Shown here piece by piece: positions 36,798-44,624 of a stretch of 64,000 nucleotides of DNA (its first letter is position 1; every line of letters starts with the position of its first letter). The DNA is from Clostridiales bacterium (GTDB lineage Bacteria > Bacillota > Clostridia > Peptostreptococcales > Anaerovoracaceae). A program made the translations under genes and the position numbers. The notes below the pieces were generated by a model that worked only from the letters and a program-made list of their open reading frames with translations, did no database searches and was not told the origin of the DNA. The DNA lies in contig DUTT01000052.1 of the NCBI GenBank assembly GCA_012841925.1, positions 62,001 to 126,000 of the forward strand. Reading direction: 5' to 3'.

Positions 36798-37930
36798 GTT
36801 GCAATCTCTCTCACCGCCTCAACGGCACGCTCCACTTCTTCTTCCGTATTGAACCAGCCGAAGCTGAACCGAACAGCTCCCTGCGAGACGGTCCCGAGCG
36901 CCTCGTGCAGCCGCGGAGCGCAGTGCGCACCGGGCCTCGTGGCGATGCCGTACGAAACGGACAGCTCGTCCGACACCGCACCGGAATCGAAGTCCCGGAT
37001 GTTCAGCGAGACGATCGCCGTCCGGGCAGGAGCCTTCAAATCGCCGTAGACCGTCACGCCGTCGATGACCGATACGCCCTCGTAGAACTGCCGCATCAGG
37101 CGGTTTTCCTTTTCGTGAATGCGGTCAATCCCGATGTCCTGCACAAAGTCGATCGCGGCCAGCAGACCCGCTATGCCGTGGCTGTTCAGCGTGCCGGCTT
37201 CGAGCCGCACGGGATATTCTTCCGGCTGTTCGCGCGAAAACGAGCGGATGCCGCTCCCCCCCACTTTGAGCGGGCGGATATCCACATGTTCGCCGATGCA
37301 AAGCCCGCCCGTTCCCTGCGGAGCCATGAGTCCTTTGTGGCCGGTAAAGCACACGACATCGATACTGTCTTCCTCCATATCGATCGGCAGACAGCCCGCG
37401 CTCTGCGATGCATCCAGAATAAACAGAAGCCCATGCCGCCTGGCGAGATTCCCCACCGTCCTGATATCGATTGCATCGCCCGTCAGGTTCGAAGCATGCG
37501 TACACACGATGGCGCGCGTTTCCGGCCGAATCAGAGATTCAAAATCCTTGCAGGCGATGCGACCGGCCCCGTCGGCGCGCACAAAGCTGAGCGCAACACC
37601 ACGCTCCCGCTCCATCAGATACAGCGGCCGCAGCACGGAGTTGTGCTCGAGATCCGTGGAAATTACGTGGTCTCCCGCCTTCAAAAGCCCTTGAATCGCT
37701 ATGTTCAAGGCCTCGGTGGAATTGCTCGTAAACACCACGCGCTCGACTTCCGGACACCCGAACAGCTTCGCTGTTTTCTCCCGGGCCCGGTGCGTCGTCC
37801 GCGCAGCCGACATCGCACCTTCGTTTGTGCCTCTGCCTGGATTTGCATGTGACCGCATGGCTTCGACGACCGCTTCGATCACCGCAGGCGGCTTGTGGAG
37901 AGTCGTAGCTGCGTTATCGAGATAAATCAC
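36794..37930 (-). CDS. Cysteine desulfurase family protein (selenium-linked, class V)
   Basis: A PLP enzyme of 378 residues resembling the EF2568 subgroup of class V aminotransferases, found with selenium genes. It shows the NaatTLHKPPAV start (YLDNAATT), the cofactor block LFILDASQSAG, and the Schiff-base lysine in FTGHKGLMAPQG (near 210). It may release selenium or sulfur from (seleno)cysteine for SelD (inference). The start is a GTG sharing four bases with the yedF stop (GTGA). The active-site cysteine of desulfurases is likely the one in RPGAHCAPRLHE. Confidence 0.9.
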   Translation of the reverse strand: MIYLDNAATTLHKPPAVIEAVVEAMRSHANPGRGTNEGAMSAARTTHRAREKTAKLFGCPEVERVVFTSNSTEALNIAIQGLLKAGDHVISTDLEHNSVLRPLYLMERERGVALSFVRADGAGRIACKDFESLIRPETRAIVCTHASNLTGDAIDIRTVGNLARRHGLLFILDASQSAGCLPIDMEEDSIDVVCFTGHKGLMAPQGTGGLCIGEHVDIRPLKVGGSGIRSFSREQPEEYPVRLEAGTLNSHGIAGLLAAIDFVQDIGIDRIHEKENRLMRQFYEGVSVIDGVTVYGDLKAPARTAIVSLNIRDFDSGAVSDELSVSYGIATRPGAHCAPRLHEALGTVSQGAVRFSFGWFNTEEEVERAVEAVREIAT

Positions 37931-38310
37931 GGCCTGATCACCGACCCTGCCGCATGGAGCGTTTCCGTGATTTCGTACATGTTCGATACGCGGCCGGCCG
38001 CCAGCCGGTCGGTCAGCTCAAAGTAGTTGAGGCACGTTCCGCAGACCAGGATGCGTATACCCTGCTCTTCCAGCTTGCGAAGATCTTCGACAGACTCCGC
38101 ACCTTCTTCGGCCAGCTTTACAGCGCTGTTGTACAGGACCAACGCCTCCGGCTGGCAGTGTAGCTGCGTGAGCGTATACAGAAAGCTCTTCATGAGCACG
38201 CGACCCAGTTGATCGTCACCCGCACCCATCGTATCGCTCCCCAGCGCAACGACTGTCTGCAGACCGGTTGCCCAAGCCGTTACGGCCGACTCGTTTTTTT
38301 GATTGAACAT
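37927..38310 (-). CDS. yedF: YedF-like selenium metabolism protein, DsrE-like domain only
   Basis: A 127-residue protein matching the C-terminal domain of YedF (VALGSDTMGAGDDQLGRVLMKSFLYTLTQL and ILVCGTCLNYFELTDRL, with VSNMYEITETL). Usual YedF proteins are about 200 residues with an N-terminal TusA/SirA-like domain; that domain is missing here and the region upstream holds a hairpin and tRNA-Sec, not coding sequence. The Cys-Gly-Thr-Cys pair is kept. The ATG has GGGAGG upstream. Confidence 0.85.
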   Translation of the reverse strand: MFNQKNESAVTAWATGLQTVVALGSDTMGAGDDQLGRVLMKSFLYTLTQLHCQPEALVLYNSAVKLAEEGAESVEDLRKLEEQGIRILVCGTCLNYFELTDRLAAGRVSNMYEITETLHAAGSVIRP

Positions 38311-38325
38311 AGCTCCTCCCTACGA

Positions 38326-38368
38326 TAAAGGAGCGCTTGAAGCCGGCATACCGACCTCAAACGCTTCC
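38326..38368 (-). terminator. Hairpin after tRNA-Sec (probable terminator)
   Basis: About 17 paired bases with a bulge and several G.U pairs (arms about 38330-38346 and 38351-38368), then TTTAT on the minus strand. It separates the tRNA from yedF. Confidence 0.55.
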
Positions 38369-38374
38369 TGGTTA

Positions 38375-38471
38375 TGGCGGGAACATGTGAGAATCGAACT
38401 CACCCGAGAGGCTCCTAACCCCTCACAACGGTTTTGAAGACCGCAAGGCACACCAGCACCCATCTGCTCCC
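38375..38471 (-). tRNA. selC: tRNA-Sec (anticodon UCA)
   Basis: A 97-base selenocysteine tRNA with encoded CCA (38375-38377). The extended acceptor stem (GGGAGCA with TGTTCCC), the anticodon loop CTTCAAA closed by GCGGT/ACCGT, a long variable arm (GAGGGGTTAGGAGCCTCTC) and the T arm GTGAG-TTCGATT-CTCAC are all seen. It lies 24 bases after selA, upstream of yedF, the natural place for a Sec gene cluster. Confidence 0.97.
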
Positions 38472-38495
38472 ACAATGAAATACAATATACAAGAA

Positions 38496-39878
38496 TCATC
38501 GCAATAAAGCAAGAAGAACTTCCACGACACCCCGCGCCTCCTCGTCGCTGACGGTTCGCATATCGAGCAATACGCGCCCTTCACTGATGCGGGCGATGAC
38601 CGGCAGTTCCTGCTCTCTAAGTCGGGTTTCAAGCTCGAGCGCGTTCATAGCCAGCGGTTCTACAGCGACCGAGATGCCCGGCACATCCATCATCGGTGCG
38701 CAGCCGCCTCCGATGCGGCCGATCGATTCTTCGACGGTAAAGCGCGCACCCTCGCACGATCCGAGGCCTGCGATTACCGATTCGGCCCGACGCTTTAAAT
38801 CCTCCATCGACGCTGCGATCATCGCAAGCACCGGTATGGACCGCAGAGCCTCCTGCGGATCCAGGTACAGCCGGAACGTCTCTTCGAGCGCTGCAAGCGT
38901 CATCTTGTCGACGCGCACGACGCGCGCAAGCGGATGCTGCTTCATCTGCTCGATCCATTTTTTCTTACCGACCAGGATACCGGCCTGCGGACCTCCCAGC
39001 AGTTTGTCGCCGCTGAACAGCACGAGATCGGCCCCGTCTGCAAGCGATCGGCCGACCGTCGGTTCCGACAGCCCGTGTTCGGCAAGGTCGATCAAAAGGC
39101 CGCTTCCCAGGTCGTGGATGAGGGGCAGGTTGTTGGAGCGAGCAAGCGGAGCCAGCTCCTTGATGCCTACTTCCCGCACGAACCCCACGATGCGATAATT
39201 GCTCGTGTGCACTTTGAGCAGCGCGGCCGTCTGCTCGCCGATGGCCCGTTCGTAATCGTAGAGGTGCGTCTGGTTCGTCGTGCCGACTTCCCGTAGAACC
39301 GTACCGCCAAGCTCCATAATCTCCGGTATGCGAAACGAGCCTCCGATTTCGACAAGCTCCCCTCTGGAGACGACAATTTCCCGCCCGGCTCCGATGGCAG
39401 CGAGACACAGCAGCGTGGCCGCTGCGTTATTGTTGACGACCATGGCGGCCTGGGCACCCGTAACGCGGGCGATTAAGTCGCTTACGTGGTCGTGCCGGCT
39501 TCCGCGTTCACCGGTATTCATATCGAACTCCAGCGTGGAATAGTTGCCTGCCATCTCGGCAGCACCGCGCGCGGCACGCTCAGCCAGCCTGGCGCGCCCT
39601 AGATTCGTATGCAGGAGTATCCCGGTCGCATTGATGACGCGCCGCAAGCTCCTGCGTTCGCTGGTTTCGAGAATCGAAAAAGCGCTGGCAACAATCGCAT
39701 CCGCACCTGCATCTGCATCGTTTCCGCTCAGCAGCCGCTCTCTGACTTCGTCCAGTGCACAGCGCACCGCTTCGACGACGATCTCGCGAGGCGCCCGGTC
39801 CATCCAGGCCGCCACATCGCCGCGCTTTAAAAGCTCGTCGACTTTCGGAAGATTCCTCAACTGCACATTTTGATCCAT
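38496..39878 (-). CDS. selA: L-seryl-tRNA(Sec) selenium transferase
   Basis: PLP enzyme that turns Ser-tRNA(Sec) into Sec-tRNA(Sec) with selenophosphate. The 460 residues show RRVINATGILLHTNLGRA (near 80-97), VNNNAAATLL and the Schiff-base lysine in FSGDKLLGGPQAG (near 293). The family N-terminus NLPKVDELL fits the ATG at 39878, which has AAAGGGGG upstream. tRNA-Sec follows 24 bases downstream. Confidence 0.96.
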   Translation of the reverse strand: MDQNVQLRNLPKVDELLKRGDVAAWMDRAPREIVVEAVRCALDEVRERLLSGNDADAGADAIVASAFSILETSERRSLRRVINATGILLHTNLGRARLAERAARGAAEMAGNYSTLEFDMNTGERGSRHDHVSDLIARVTGAQAAMVVNNNAAATLLCLAAIGAGREIVVSRGELVEIGGSFRIPEIMELGGTVLREVGTTNQTHLYDYERAIGEQTAALLKVHTSNYRIVGFVREVGIKELAPLARSNNLPLIHDLGSGLLIDLAEHGLSEPTVGRSLADGADLVLFSGDKLLGGPQAGILVGKKKWIEQMKQHPLARVVRVDKMTLAALEETFRLYLDPQEALRSIPVLAMIAASMEDLKRRAESVIAGLGSCEGARFTVEESIGRIGGGCAPMMDVPGISVAVEPLAMNALELETRLREQELPVIARISEGRVLLDMRTVSDEEARGVVEVLLALLR

Positions 39879-39943
39879 AATGCGACCCCCTTTTGAGTTA
39901 TTATCGCATATCCGGGGCCGGAATCCAAGCGATGAGCGCGATA

Positions 39944-40666
39944 TCAGCCGAGTATTTTCCCTTCGGCGGACAGCGTAACAATCTGCCAGGGGATGAACTT
40001 TCCGCTATCCTGGAGCGCGCTTTTCACAGCGGACTCCAGCCCGCCGCAGCAGGGAACTTCCATACGGACAATCGTCACGCTCTGAATATCGTTCAGGCGG
40101 ATGATCTCCGTCAATTTTTCCGAATAATCGCCGCTGTCCAGTTTCGGGCATCCGATAAGCGTTACGCGATTCTTCATAAACTCGTTATGGAAATCTGCAA
40201 ACGCATAGGCCGAGCAGTCGGCAGCAATCAGCAGATGGGCTCCCTGAAAATACGGCGCCTGCACCGGTACGAGCTTAATCTGCACGGGCCACTGCATCAA
40301 TCGGCTCTCGGGTGCCGGCCGCACATCCGCACAGGGCGTGACCGTCGACTCCGCCTCCCGGTGCAGGCTTTTCGATGCCGTACCTGGACAGCCGCAGGCA
40401 AGTGCTTCTTCGTTCTTTGCCTGTTGCATTCTCTGCTGGTTTGCCTTTACAGCCGCTTCGTCAAACGCCGCTGCTACGCGCTCTTCGAACGAGATGGCAC
40501 CGGTGGGACAAACCGGCAGGCAGTCTCCGAGCCCGTCGCAGTAATCGTCGCGCAGCAGAACCGCTTTGCCCTCGATCATCCCGATGGCTCCCTCGTGGCA
40601 GGCCTGGACGCATAAACCGCACCCGTTGCACAATTCTTCGTCTATTTTAATGATGGTTCTTTTCAT
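39944..40666 (-). CDS. 4Fe-4S ferredoxin-type protein
   Basis: A 240-residue iron-sulfur protein. The N-terminal ferredoxin domain has one complete cluster motif, Cys13-x2-Cys16-x2-Cys19-x3-Cys23, and a second with Cys43, Cys49 and Cys53 in YCDGLGDCLPVCP, where the second Cys position is Leu. A C-terminal domain (about 130-240) has a further Cys-rich motif (EVPCCGGLESAV), and a central CGCPG is present. The ATG has GGAGG upstream. It is divergent from the Crp/Fnr gene, so a redox or gas-stress function under that regulator is likely, but the reaction is unknown. Confidence 0.85.
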   Translation of the reverse strand: MKRTIIKIDEELCNGCGLCVQACHEGAIGMIEGKAVLLRDDYCDGLGDCLPVCPTGAISFEERVAAAFDEAAVKANQQRMQQAKNEEALACGCPGTASKSLHREAESTVTPCADVRPAPESRLMQWPVQIKLVPVQAPYFQGAHLLIAADCSAYAFADFHNEFMKNRVTLIGCPKLDSGDYSEKLTEIIRLNDIQSVTIVRMEVPCCGGLESAVKSALQDSGKFIPWQIVTLSAEGKILG

Positions 40667-40732
40667 AACAGCCTCCTTCGTATCCTTCGTGACTTTACAA
40701 TTGAATTATACTATAATATCGGTGGTAATTAT

Positions 40733-40746
40733 GTTGTATTTACAAC
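40733..40746. promoter_or_regulatory. Candidate Crp/Fnr operator (inverted repeat)
   Basis: GTTGTATTTACAAC: two perfect 6-base arms with a TT centre, ten bases before the regulator start codon, in the AT-rich stretch between the divergent genes. A related TTTACAA half-site is near 40694-40700. Binding is inferred. Confidence 0.5.
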
Positions 40747-40756
40747 GGAGGATTCT

Positions 40757-41416
40757 ATGGACAACCCTTCTGCAGCTGTATCGAATTCCCTGCTGTTTGC
40801 AGGCATCGATGCCGACGATATCCCAAGCATGCTGCGCTGCCTCTCCGCGGTCGAAAAGTCCTACAAAAAAGGATCATATATATGCCGGAGCGGAGATATA
40901 CGCGTTCCTCTTTCCCTGCTGATCAAAGGCGAGATTCACCTTCAGACGGAGGATTACTGGGGAAACCGGACCATCCTGGCCGAAGTGGCCCCAGGCGACA
41001 TTTTTTCGGAAACGCACGCGTTGGTACCCGAGATTCCGCTGTCCGTCGATGCCGTGGCGGTCTCGGAGTGCACGGTGCTCCACATGGATGCAAGCCGGGT
41101 GCTTCAGACGTGTTCGAGCACCTGCGGTTTTCATCACCGCCTCATCCAGAATCTGACCGGCATCCTCGCCTCCAAAAACCTGATGCTCACTGAAAAACTG
41201 GAACACGTATCCAGGCGGACGACGCGCGACAAGCTGCTGTCCTATCTGTCCGTTCGCTCCAGACAGGCGGAAAGCAGCACGTTCGAAATCCCGTTTAACC
41301 GCCAGCAGCTGGCCGATTACCTCGCGGTGGATCGCAGCGCCATGTCGTCTGAACTGTCCAGGCTGCGCCGGGAAGGTTTGCTGGATTACGAAAGAAACCG
41401 GTTTACGCTGTATTAA
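40757..41416 (+). CDS. Crp/Fnr-family transcription regulator
   Basis: A 219-residue regulator with a cyclic-nucleotide-binding-like beta-roll (about 20-130) and a C-terminal winged helix-turn-helix (about 150-219, FNRQQLADYLAVDRSAMSSELSRLRREGLLDY). The sensor domain keeps cysteines at scattered sites (CLSAVE, CRSG, CTVLH, TCSSTCG) but no clear Fnr-type Cys cluster. The ATG has GGAGG upstream. It probably controls itself and the divergent ferredoxin-type gene. Confidence 0.9.
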   Translation: MDNPSAAVSNSLLFAGIDADDIPSMLRCLSAVEKSYKKGSYICRSGDIRVPLSLLIKGEIHLQTEDYWGNRTILAEVAPGDIFSETHALVPEIPLSVDAVAVSECTVLHMDASRVLQTCSSTCGFHHRLIQNLTGILASKNLMLTEKLEHVSRRTTRDKLLSYLSVRSRQAESSTFEIPFNRQQLADYLAVDRSAMSSELSRLRREGLLDYERNRFTLY

Positions 41417-41419
41417 AAG

Positions 41420-41445
41420 AGCCGCCTGCGTCTATACAGGCGGCT
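41420..41445. terminator. Bidirectional terminator between the Crp/Fnr gene and tsf
   Basis: A perfect 9-bp stem (AGCCGCCTG with CAGGCGGCT, eight-base loop) with T runs on both sides, between two convergent genes. Confidence 0.85.
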
Positions 41446-41466
41446 TCTTTACAATGCACTGCTTGT

Positions 41467-42384
41467 TTAGTTCCCCATCTGCTTTGCGACTTCGTCTGCG
41501 AAGCATTCTTCTTTTTTCTCGATGCCTTCGCCGACTTCGTAGCGCAGCATTTCTGCGACGCGAATCGGTGTTCCAAGCTGCTTGGCCACGGAATCGACGT
41601 ACTCCTTAACTGTGACTTCGTTATCCTTAACAAACGACTGCTCGACCAGACAGGTTTCCTTCAGCTCTTTTTTAAGCCGTCCGGCGACCATCTTCTCGAC
41701 GATGTTCTCGGGCTTGCCTTCCTTGAGCGCCTGGGCGATGAGAATCTTCTTTTCGTGCTCCAGGTATTCCGGATCGATGCCCGACTCATCCACAAAGCGG
41801 GGGCGCATCGATGCCACCTGCATCGCCACGTCCTTGCCGACCTCGGCAATTGCATCGGCATCAGCTTCCGTCTCAAGGCCGATGATGACCCCGATCTTTC
41901 CGCCGCCGTGCACATATCCCGCATATTTGACGCCCGGCGTTTCGAGCACTTCGAAGCGTCTTACGCTCATATTTTCGCCGATGCGGGCGATGAGGTTCGT
42001 GAGTGTGTCCTGGACGGACTCTTCGCCTTTATAAGGCAGTGCCATGAACGCTTCCAGCGAATCTGCATCGGTCTCGAGTGCCATATCGGCCAGCGTTCCG
42101 ACGAACGAAGCAAAATCTTCGTTTTTCGCGACAAAATCTGTCTCTGAATTGACTTCGACTGCAGCGGCTTTCGTGCCGTCTTCGTTGAATGCAAGGCGAA
42201 CGAGCCCTTCGGAGGCTACGCGTCCCGCCTTTTTCGCTGCCATAGCCAGACCGTTTTCTCTCAGGTAGTCGATGGCTTTTGCCATATCTCCACCGGTTTG
42301 CGTGAGCGCTTTTTTGCAGTCCATCATGCCTGCGCCGGTCGATTCGCGCAGTTCTTTAACCATTGCTGCTGTGATTGCTGCCAT
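41467..42384 (-). CDS. tsf: Translation elongation factor Ts
   Basis: The nucleotide-exchange factor of EF-Tu. The 305 residues show the family start VKELRESTGAGMMDCKKALTQ (9-29), the GRVASEGLV block near 54-62, TDFVAKNEDF and CLVEQSFVKD. The ATG has AAGGAGA upstream and follows rpsB by 66 bases, the standard pair. The 305 residues include a C-terminal part (EGIEKKEECFADEVAKQM), as in Firmicutes. Confidence 0.97.
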   Translation of the reverse strand: MAAITAAMVKELRESTGAGMMDCKKALTQTGGDMAKAIDYLRENGLAMAAKKAGRVASEGLVRLAFNEDGTKAAAVEVNSETDFVAKNEDFASFVGTLADMALETDADSLEAFMALPYKGEESVQDTLTNLIARIGENMSVRRFEVLETPGVKYAGYVHGGGKIGVIIGLETEADADAIAEVGKDVAMQVASMRPRFVDESGIDPEYLEHEKKILIAQALKEGKPENIVEKMVAGRLKKELKETCLVEQSFVKDNEVTVKEYVDSVAKQLGTPIRVAEMLRYEVGEGIEKKEECFADEVAKQMGN

Positions 42385-42450
42385 AATCTATCTCCTTCTA
42401 CTCTCCTTCTATATGTAAGCGATCCGTGCGGATCCTGCCGCACAGAGGCT

Positions 42451-43227
42451 CTACTCTTCTTCGTCTGCCACCTCGTCTTCGCCGGCATCTTCGTCGACGA
42501 CCGCATCGGCTTCGCGTTCTCCGCCTTCTTCGGCGGCAAACGTTTCGCCCTGCTTGCCTTCGATGACGGCATCGGCCATAATCGACGTAATCAGCTTGAC
42601 CGCGCGAATGGCGTCGTCGTTCGCCGGTATGACGTAGTCGACTTCGTCCGGGTCGCAGTTCGTGTCGCACATGCCCACGATCGGGATATCGAGGATGCGG
42701 GCTTCGCGCACAGCGATCCGCTCTTTTTTCGGGTCGACGACGAACATCGCACCGGGCATGCCGCGCATGTCCTTGATACCGTTGAGGAATTTCTCGAGCT
42801 TCGACATCTCGTGACGAAGTTTCTGTACTTCCTTTTTGGTGAGCGCATCGAACGTGCCGTCTGTTTCCATCGACTTAATTTCCGCAAGGCGCTTAATCCG
42901 CTGGGAAATCGTCTGATAGTTCGTAAGCATGCCGCCGAGCCAGCGTTCGTTTACGTAGTACATGTTGCTGCGGAGCGCTTCTTCGTACACGGTCGCCTGT
43001 GCCTGCTTTTTCGTGCCGACGAAAAGCACCGGCTTGTTGGCTGCGGAGACTCCCTTGATAAACTCGTAAGCTTCTTCGATTTTGTGGACGGTTTTTTGCA
43101 GGTCGATGATGTAGATTCCGTTCCGTTCCGTAAAGATGTACGGAGCCATTTTCGGGTTCCATCTCCTCGTCTGATGTCCGAAGTGTACGCCTGCTTCCAG
43201 TAATTGTTTCATAGAAACGATTGCCAT
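42451..43227 (-). CDS. rpsB: 30S ribosomal protein S2
   Basis: S2 is part of the 30S platform and recruits S1 and mRNA. The 258 residues begin [27 protein letters not shown]..., and carry [16 protein letters not shown] and the [26 protein letters not shown] block. The last 25 residues or so are strongly acidic (Glu/Asp/Ala), beyond the usual end. I choose the ATG at 43227 with GGGAGGA upstream. It leads the rpsB-tsf operon; the leader has a large hairpin and a promoter close to consensus. Confidence 0.97.
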   Translation of the reverse strand: MAIVSMKQLLEAGVHFGHQTRRWNPKMAPYIFTERNGIYIIDLQKTVHKIEEAYEFIKGVSAANKPVLFVGTKKQAQATVYEEALRSNMYYVNERWLGGMLTNYQTISQRIKRLAEIKSMETDGTFDALTKKEVQKLRHEMSKLEKFLNGIKDMRGMPGAMFVVDPKKERIAVREARILDIPIVGMCDTNCDPDEVDYVIPANDDAIRAVKLITSIMADAVIEGKQGETFAAEEGGEREADAVVDEDAGEDEVADEEE

Positions 43228-43252
43228 AAATATTTCCTCCCGGTTGTTCCTC

Positions 43253-43311
43253 CATGTCCGCTCTCCCGGCCGGGACTTCCTTCGAAGCACCGCCCTGCCG
43301 GCACGGACATG
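43253..43311 (-). promoter_or_regulatory. Structured rpsB leader
   Basis: An 8-bp outer stem (CATGTCCG, 43253-43260, with CGGACATG, 43304-43311) encloses further GC-rich complementary blocks. It lies between the rpsB promoter and the ribosome-binding site, where S2 autoregulation by the leader would act (inference). Confidence 0.6.
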
Positions 43312-43351
43312 TGTGTATTTTGGTCTGTATACCTAGGTGCATACCTAATGA

Positions 43352-43380
43352 ATAATACACGAGTATTCGAATCTTGGCAA
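43352..43380 (-). promoter_or_regulatory. Candidate rpsB-tsf promoter
   Basis: TTGCCA (43375-43380), 17-base spacer, TATTAT (43352-43357): five of six in each box. Confidence 0.75.
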
Positions 43381-43402
43381 GTGTTTTTTACTGTGCTACA
43401 AT
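43374..43402 (+). promoter_or_regulatory. Candidate promoter of the SIS-ROK genes
   Basis: TTGGCA (43374-43379), 17-base spacer, TACAAT (43397-43402): five of six in each box. Its -35 shares five base pairs with that of rpsB. Confidence 0.7.
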
Positions 43403-43485
43403 CAGTGGAAGGCAGCGGTCAGCCGGAGGAGCGGACTGATGAAATGAATCGACAAAAGGAACCGATTGAGACGAAAGGTGAAACG

Positions 43486-44601
43486 ATGGCTCGCGTACCC
43501 AACAATGCACACATGATTGAAGAGATTGCCCAGGAGGCCGGATTGTTCCGTCACATTCTGGCGCACCGGGAAGCGTACACCCGGGATTTCGTCGAATTGT
43601 TTACCTCGCGCCCGTTTACGAGGATGGTGTTTGTCGGAAGCGGTTCTCCGTCCCACCTTTCTGCAACGCTCAAGTATGCGGCGGCATCGATGCTCGGCGT
43701 TCGCGCCGATGCCTACGTACCGTCTCTGTTCGTACACCACGAAGGCTTTCGCGCTGCCTGTGGAGCGCAGCCGGAAGAGACCATGCTGATCTGTCCCGTG
43801 GAGTCCGGACGCACCAAAGGCCCTGTCTATGCCGCCCGGATGGCGCGCGAAGCGGGGATTCCGGTCGTGTGCACGACGCTGAACGAACAAAGCTCGCTGG
43901 CGCTGCTTTCCGATGTCGTGATACTGAAACCCTCCGGTGAAGAAAAGGCGCCTCCATCCACCAAAGGGCATTCGACCGGCCTTTTTTTGATGCTGCTCTG
44001 CTTCCTGGAAGCTGCGCGCGCCACGGGCCGCATGAGCGCACACTTGTTAGAATCCTACGACCGGAATCTCGAGCGCCTGGCCGAAAATGTTCCCCGGGCC
44101 ATCGCCGCTGCGCAGCAGTGGTTCCAAACTCACCGAAACGAAGTCCTCGAGGCGCCCCATTACTGGTTTCTCGCATACGGTGCCAACACCGGCACGGCGG
44201 CGGAAGCCGTGCTCAAATTCATCGAGTCGCATCAGAAGCCTACGTTTGCCTACGAATTGGAAGAATTCCTGCACGGTCCCCTGTGCGCCGTGCGTCCGAA
44301 CGATATCGTATTCTTTCTCGCTGCGGAGGACGGCCCGGAAAAGGAACGCATGCTCGATCTGTATCGGGCGATGAAACCCGACTATCCGCATTGCACGTGG
44401 GTTCGCTCCGAAGACGATCCTGCCTGCGACGAATGGGATCTGCCCATCCCCTCCGGAAGCCTGCGCTTTATTAACGCGCTGGAGTTCCTGATTCCCGTTC
44501 AGGTGTTGTCCTACGAAGTGGCCGATGCGCTGGGCATCGACGTAACCGTCTGGACGACGCAGGCCATCCGCTCCAAAATGAAGCCCGGCTTCGACCGTTA
44601 A
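43486..44601 (+). CDS. SIS-domain protein (GlmS/deglycase-like)
   Basis: A 371-residue protein with two SIS (sugar isomerase) domains, as in the isomerase half of GlmS and in fructosamine-6-phosphate deglycases (FVGSGSPSHLSATLKYAAASML and AYGANTGTAAEAVLKFIES..YELEEFLHGP). The last motif is typical of the amino-sugar isomerase group. I use the ATG at 43486 with AAAGGTG upstream; an in-frame ATG at 43444 with GGAGGAG farther upstream would add 14 residues. It is followed by a ROK kinase gene, which suggests deglycation or isomerisation and phosphorylation of an amino sugar. Confidence 0.85.
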   Translation: MARVPNNAHMIEEIAQEAGLFRHILAHREAYTRDFVELFTSRPFTRMVFVGSGSPSHLSATLKYAAASMLGVRADAYVPSLFVHHEGFRAACGAQPEETMLICPVESGRTKGPVYAARMAREAGIPVVCTTLNEQSSLALLSDVVILKPSGEEKAPPSTKGHSTGLFLMLLCFLEAARATGRMSAHLLESYDRNLERLAENVPRAIAAAQQWFQTHRNEVLEAPHYWFLAYGANTGTAAEAVLKFIESHQKPTFAYELEEFLHGPLCAVRPNDIVFFLAAEDGPEKERMLDLYRAMKPDYPHCTWVRSEDDPACDEWDLPIPSGSLRFINALEFLIPVQVLSYEVADALGIDVTVWTTQAIRSKMKPGFDR

Positions 44602-44624
44602 TTGAAAGAAATTCAGGTGACACC

